Source: an uncultured Thiomonas sp. (GTDB lineage: Bacteria; Pseudomonadota; Gammaproteobacteria; Burkholderiales; Burkholderiaceae_C). From it: a stretch of DNA of 7,809 nucleotides. The stretch is taken from assembly GCA_937927695.1 (NCBI GenBank), contig CALBRU010000235.1, positions 1-7,809 on the forward strand, given 5' to 3'. The notes under the pieces were generated by a model. That model was not told the origin of the DNA. It searched no databases and saw only the letters and a list, made by a program, of their open reading frames with translations. A program made the position numbers and the translations under genes. Positions within the stretch are counted from its first letter, which is position 1, and the number at the start of each line of letters is the position of its first letter. This document shows positions 6,188-7,809 of the stretch, in pieces.

Positions 6188-7162
6188 ATGTCCACACCTT
6201 CCACACCCGCCGCTCAAACGCTGCTGCCAAGCTCCGCGCAGGGCGAAGCGCTGGCTCTGGGTCTGCTGGGCGTGGGTCTGTTTGCGCTCTCGCTGCCGAT
6301 GACGCGTCTGGCCGTCGGCTCGACGCAGGCGCCGCAACTCTCGCCCGAGTTCGTGGCGCTGGGTCGCGCCGCCGTGGCTGGCGTGCTCGCAGCCGTCTGG
6401 CTGGTGTGGCAGCGCGCGCCCTTGCCCGGCCGCCGCGACTGGGCTCTGCTGGCCTCGATGGCCGGCGGCGTGGTATTCGGTTTTCCGCTGCTGACTTCCA
6501 TCGCCCTGCGCGAAGTCGATGCGGTGCATGCCTCGCTCATTCTGGCGCTGCTGCCTTTGTTTACCGCAGCGCTCGGCGCGCTGCTGGCGGGCCAGCGGCC
6601 GTCTGCCGGGTTCTGGCTCTGCGCCTTTCTGGGCGCGGCCCTGGTGATGGCCTACACCCTGCTGCACGGCACCGGACACTTCGCCTTGAATCTGCACTGG
6701 GCCGATGGCCTGCTGGTAGGTGCCATGCTGTCGGCTGCGGTGGGCTATGCCCTGGGCGGCCACCTCACGCGGTCTCGCCCTGCCGGGCAGGTCATCGGCT
6801 GGGCGCTGGTGCTCAGTCTGCCCATCACCGTGCCTGCGGCGTGGTGGCTGCGGCCCGCAGACCCGGTGCAGCTCTCGGCCTGGGGCGGCTTCGCCTATGT
6901 GGCCGTGGTGTCGATGTGGCTGGGATTCCTGGCCTGGTACCGGGCTCTTGCTCTGGGTGGCACCGTGCGCATCTCGCAGTTGCAACTGCTACAGCCTTTC
7001 TTGTCGATGCTGGCCGCAGCGGCCTTGCTGCATGAAGTGCTCGATGCCACCACCCTATTGTTCGCCGGCGCGGTGCTGGCCGTCGTTTTTGTCGCGCGGC
7101 GCATGCCAGTGCATGATGCGTCGCGTCCCGCTCCTCGTCCTGTTCCTGCCTCCCGGAGTTGA
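6188..7162 (+). CDS. EamA/DMT-superfamily transporter (predicted metabolite or amino acid exporter)
   Basis: Inner-membrane transporter of the drug/metabolite transporter superfamily, 324 aa, with two EamA repeats of five helices each, at about residues 22-157 and 174-304. Hydrophobic segments include GLLGVGLFALSLP, AAVAGVLAAVWLVW, ASLILALLPLFTAALGALLAG (the conserved helix 3-4 region), FLGAALVMAYTLL, LVGAMLSAAVGYALGG, VIGWALVLSLPITVPAAWWL, FAYVAVVSMWLGFLAWYRAL, LQLLQPFLSMLAAAALLHE and TTLLFAGAVLAVVFVARR. The C-terminus is short and cytoplasmic, with proline and serine. Members characterised elsewhere export amino acids, amines or nucleotide derivatives; the substrate here is not evident. The ATG at 6188 is the first in frame near the divergent control region; it has no good Shine-Dalgarno, so initiation may depend on a short leader. 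It lies divergent to the MocR gene and 3 bp before the aminotransferase gene, indicating one regulated transcription unit. Confidence 0.88.
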   Translation: MSTPSTPAAQTLLPSSAQGEALALGLLGVGLFALSLPMTRLAVGSTQAPQLSPEFVALGRAAVAGVLAAVWLVWQRAPLPGRRDWALLASMAGGVVFGFPLLTSIALREVDAVHASLILALLPLFTAALGALLAGQRPSAGFWLCAFLGAALVMAYTLLHGTGHFALNLHWADGLLVGAMLSAAVGYALGGHLTRSRPAGQVIGWALVLSLPITVPAAWWLRPADPVQLSAWGGFAYVAVVSMWLGFLAWYRALALGGTVRISQLQLLQPFLSMLAAAALLHEVLDATTLLFAGAVLAVVFVARRMPVHDASRPAPRPVPASRS

Positions 7163-7165
7163 CGC

Positions 7166-7809
7166 ATGACCCTCACCATGTCGCAGCGCAGCGCGCACTA
7201 CACCACCTCGCCTATCCGCGAGTTGCTCAAGCTCACCGAGCAGCCCGGCATGATCTCTCTGGCCGGCGGTCTGCCCGCGCCGGAGAGTTTTCCGGTGCAG
7301 GCCTTGCGCGCGGCCTGTGTGGACGTCCTCGACACGCAGGCCCAGGGGGCGCTGCAGTACGGCCCGAGCGAAGGCATTGCCCCTTTGCGCGAGTGGGTGG
7401 CCGCGCACTTGCGCGCACAGGGCATCGAGGCCCAGGCCGACGAAGTGCTCATCACCAGCGGTTCGCAGCAAGGCCTCGATCTGGTCGGGCGCGTGCTCAT
7501 CGACCCCGGCAGCATCGTACTGGTGGAACGTCCAACCTACCTCGGCGCGCTGCAAGCCTTCGCGCCCTACGGCCCGCGCTTTGCCGATCTCGACGAAGAC
7601 GCCGGTGGCGCACTGCCGACGCTGGACGACCCTGCGCATCGTGACGCGCGCATGGTCTATCTGCAGCCCAACTTCCGCAACCCCACCGGACAGACCATGA
7701 CGGCTGCGCGCCGCTCGCAATGGGCGCAGGCCTTGAGGGGCCGCCCCATCGCCCTGGTGGAAGACAACCCCTACGGCGAGCTGTGGTTCGACGCGCCACC
7801 GCCCGCGCC
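7166..7809 (+). CDS. Fold-type I PLP-dependent aminotransferase, LysN/2-aminoadipate group (3' end outside window)
   Basis: Cytoplasmic aminotransferase; 214 complete residues are visible before the right edge. N-terminal signatures are ISLAGGLPAPESFP (31-43), LQYGPSEGIAPLREWVA (63-79) and ITSGSQQGLDL (96-106), typical of the 2-aminoadipate/aromatic/multisubstrate aminotransferases (LysN, ARO8, MocR relatives). PLP-contact residues in place are Tyr125 in ERPTYLGAL, Asn172 in NFRNPTGQ and Asp200 in LVEDNPYGE. The catalytic lysine would lie beyond the window, so activity is likely but unconfirmed. ATG 7166 is preferred over in-frame ATG 7178 because GGAG (7155-7158) sits seven bases upstream, at the end of the transporter gene. 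The 3-bp gap to the transporter stop indicates cotranscription. The substrate is unknown; branched-chain, aromatic or 2-aminoadipate-type amino acids are all possible for this group. Confidence 0.9.
   Translation, partial: MTLTMSQRSAHYTTSPIRELLKLTEQPGMISLAGGLPAPESFPVQALRAACVDVLDTQAQGALQYGPSEGIAPLREWVAAHLRAQGIEAQADEVLITSGSQQGLDLVGRVLIDPGSIVLVERPTYLGALQAFAPYGPRFADLDEDAGGALPTLDDPAHRDARMVYLQPNFRNPTGQTMTAARRSQWAQALRGRPIALVEDNPYGELWFDAPPPA

Noticed and set aside
6167..6985. 272-codon - strand frame antisense to the EamA transporter gene
   Set aside because: The translation is rich in Gln, Arg, His and Gly with no domain. It is a shadow of the transporter codons.

Overview
The window is GC-rich, densely coding bacterial DNA with very short intergenic gaps. 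The encoded proteins look proteobacterial: the AspRS and DAHP synthase align closely with the E. coli proteins as I remember them. Composition and gene style suggest a Burkholderiales-type betaproteobacterium, but no taxonomic marker in the window settles this. I see no rRNA, tRNA, insertion sequence, CRISPR array or phage gene.

Layout. (1) 2-1156, + strand: the 3' two thirds of aspS (aspartyl-tRNA synthetase), cut by the left edge. It is followed within a few bases by a class I DAHP synthase gene of the aroG/F/H family (to 2288), which catalyses the entry step of aromatic amino acid synthesis; the two are probably cotranscribed. (2) 4548-2292, - strand: a tungstate ABC transporter operon in the order tupB (permease), tupC (ATPase), tupA (periplasmic binding protein). 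The genes overlap (4 bp, then 37 bp). tupA ends 3 bp from the end of the DAHP synthase gene, tail to tail. (3) 4549-4650: a 102-bp gap with a plausible sigma70-type promoter for tupBCA and a 25-bp imperfect inverted repeat over its -10 element, where an oxyanion-responsive repressor of the ModE/TunR kind could sit. (4) 6120-4651, - strand: a MocR-type regulator (GntR winged helix fused to a fold-type I aminotransferase domain). (5) 6121-6187: a 67-bp divergent control region with two direct repeats of GGTGTATTG spaced 11 bp and an inverted third half-site, the likely MocR operator. (6) 6188 to the right edge, + strand: a ten-helix EamA/DMT transporter and, 3 bp later, a fold-type I PLP aminotransferase of the LysN/2-aminoadipate group, cut by the right edge.

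How the genes work together. The tup genes import tungstate, or molybdate less specifically, for Mo/W-pterin enzymes encoded elsewhere. The MocR-EamA-aminotransferase block looks like one amino-acid-responsive module: the regulator would sense an amino acid or PLP adduct through its aminotransferase-like domain and control export (EamA) and transamination of a related compound. All families are known. The points that deserve attention are the two control regions, the altered Q-loop of TupC, the tupC/tupA overlap, and a possible 48-codon membrane ORF antisense to the tup promoter.
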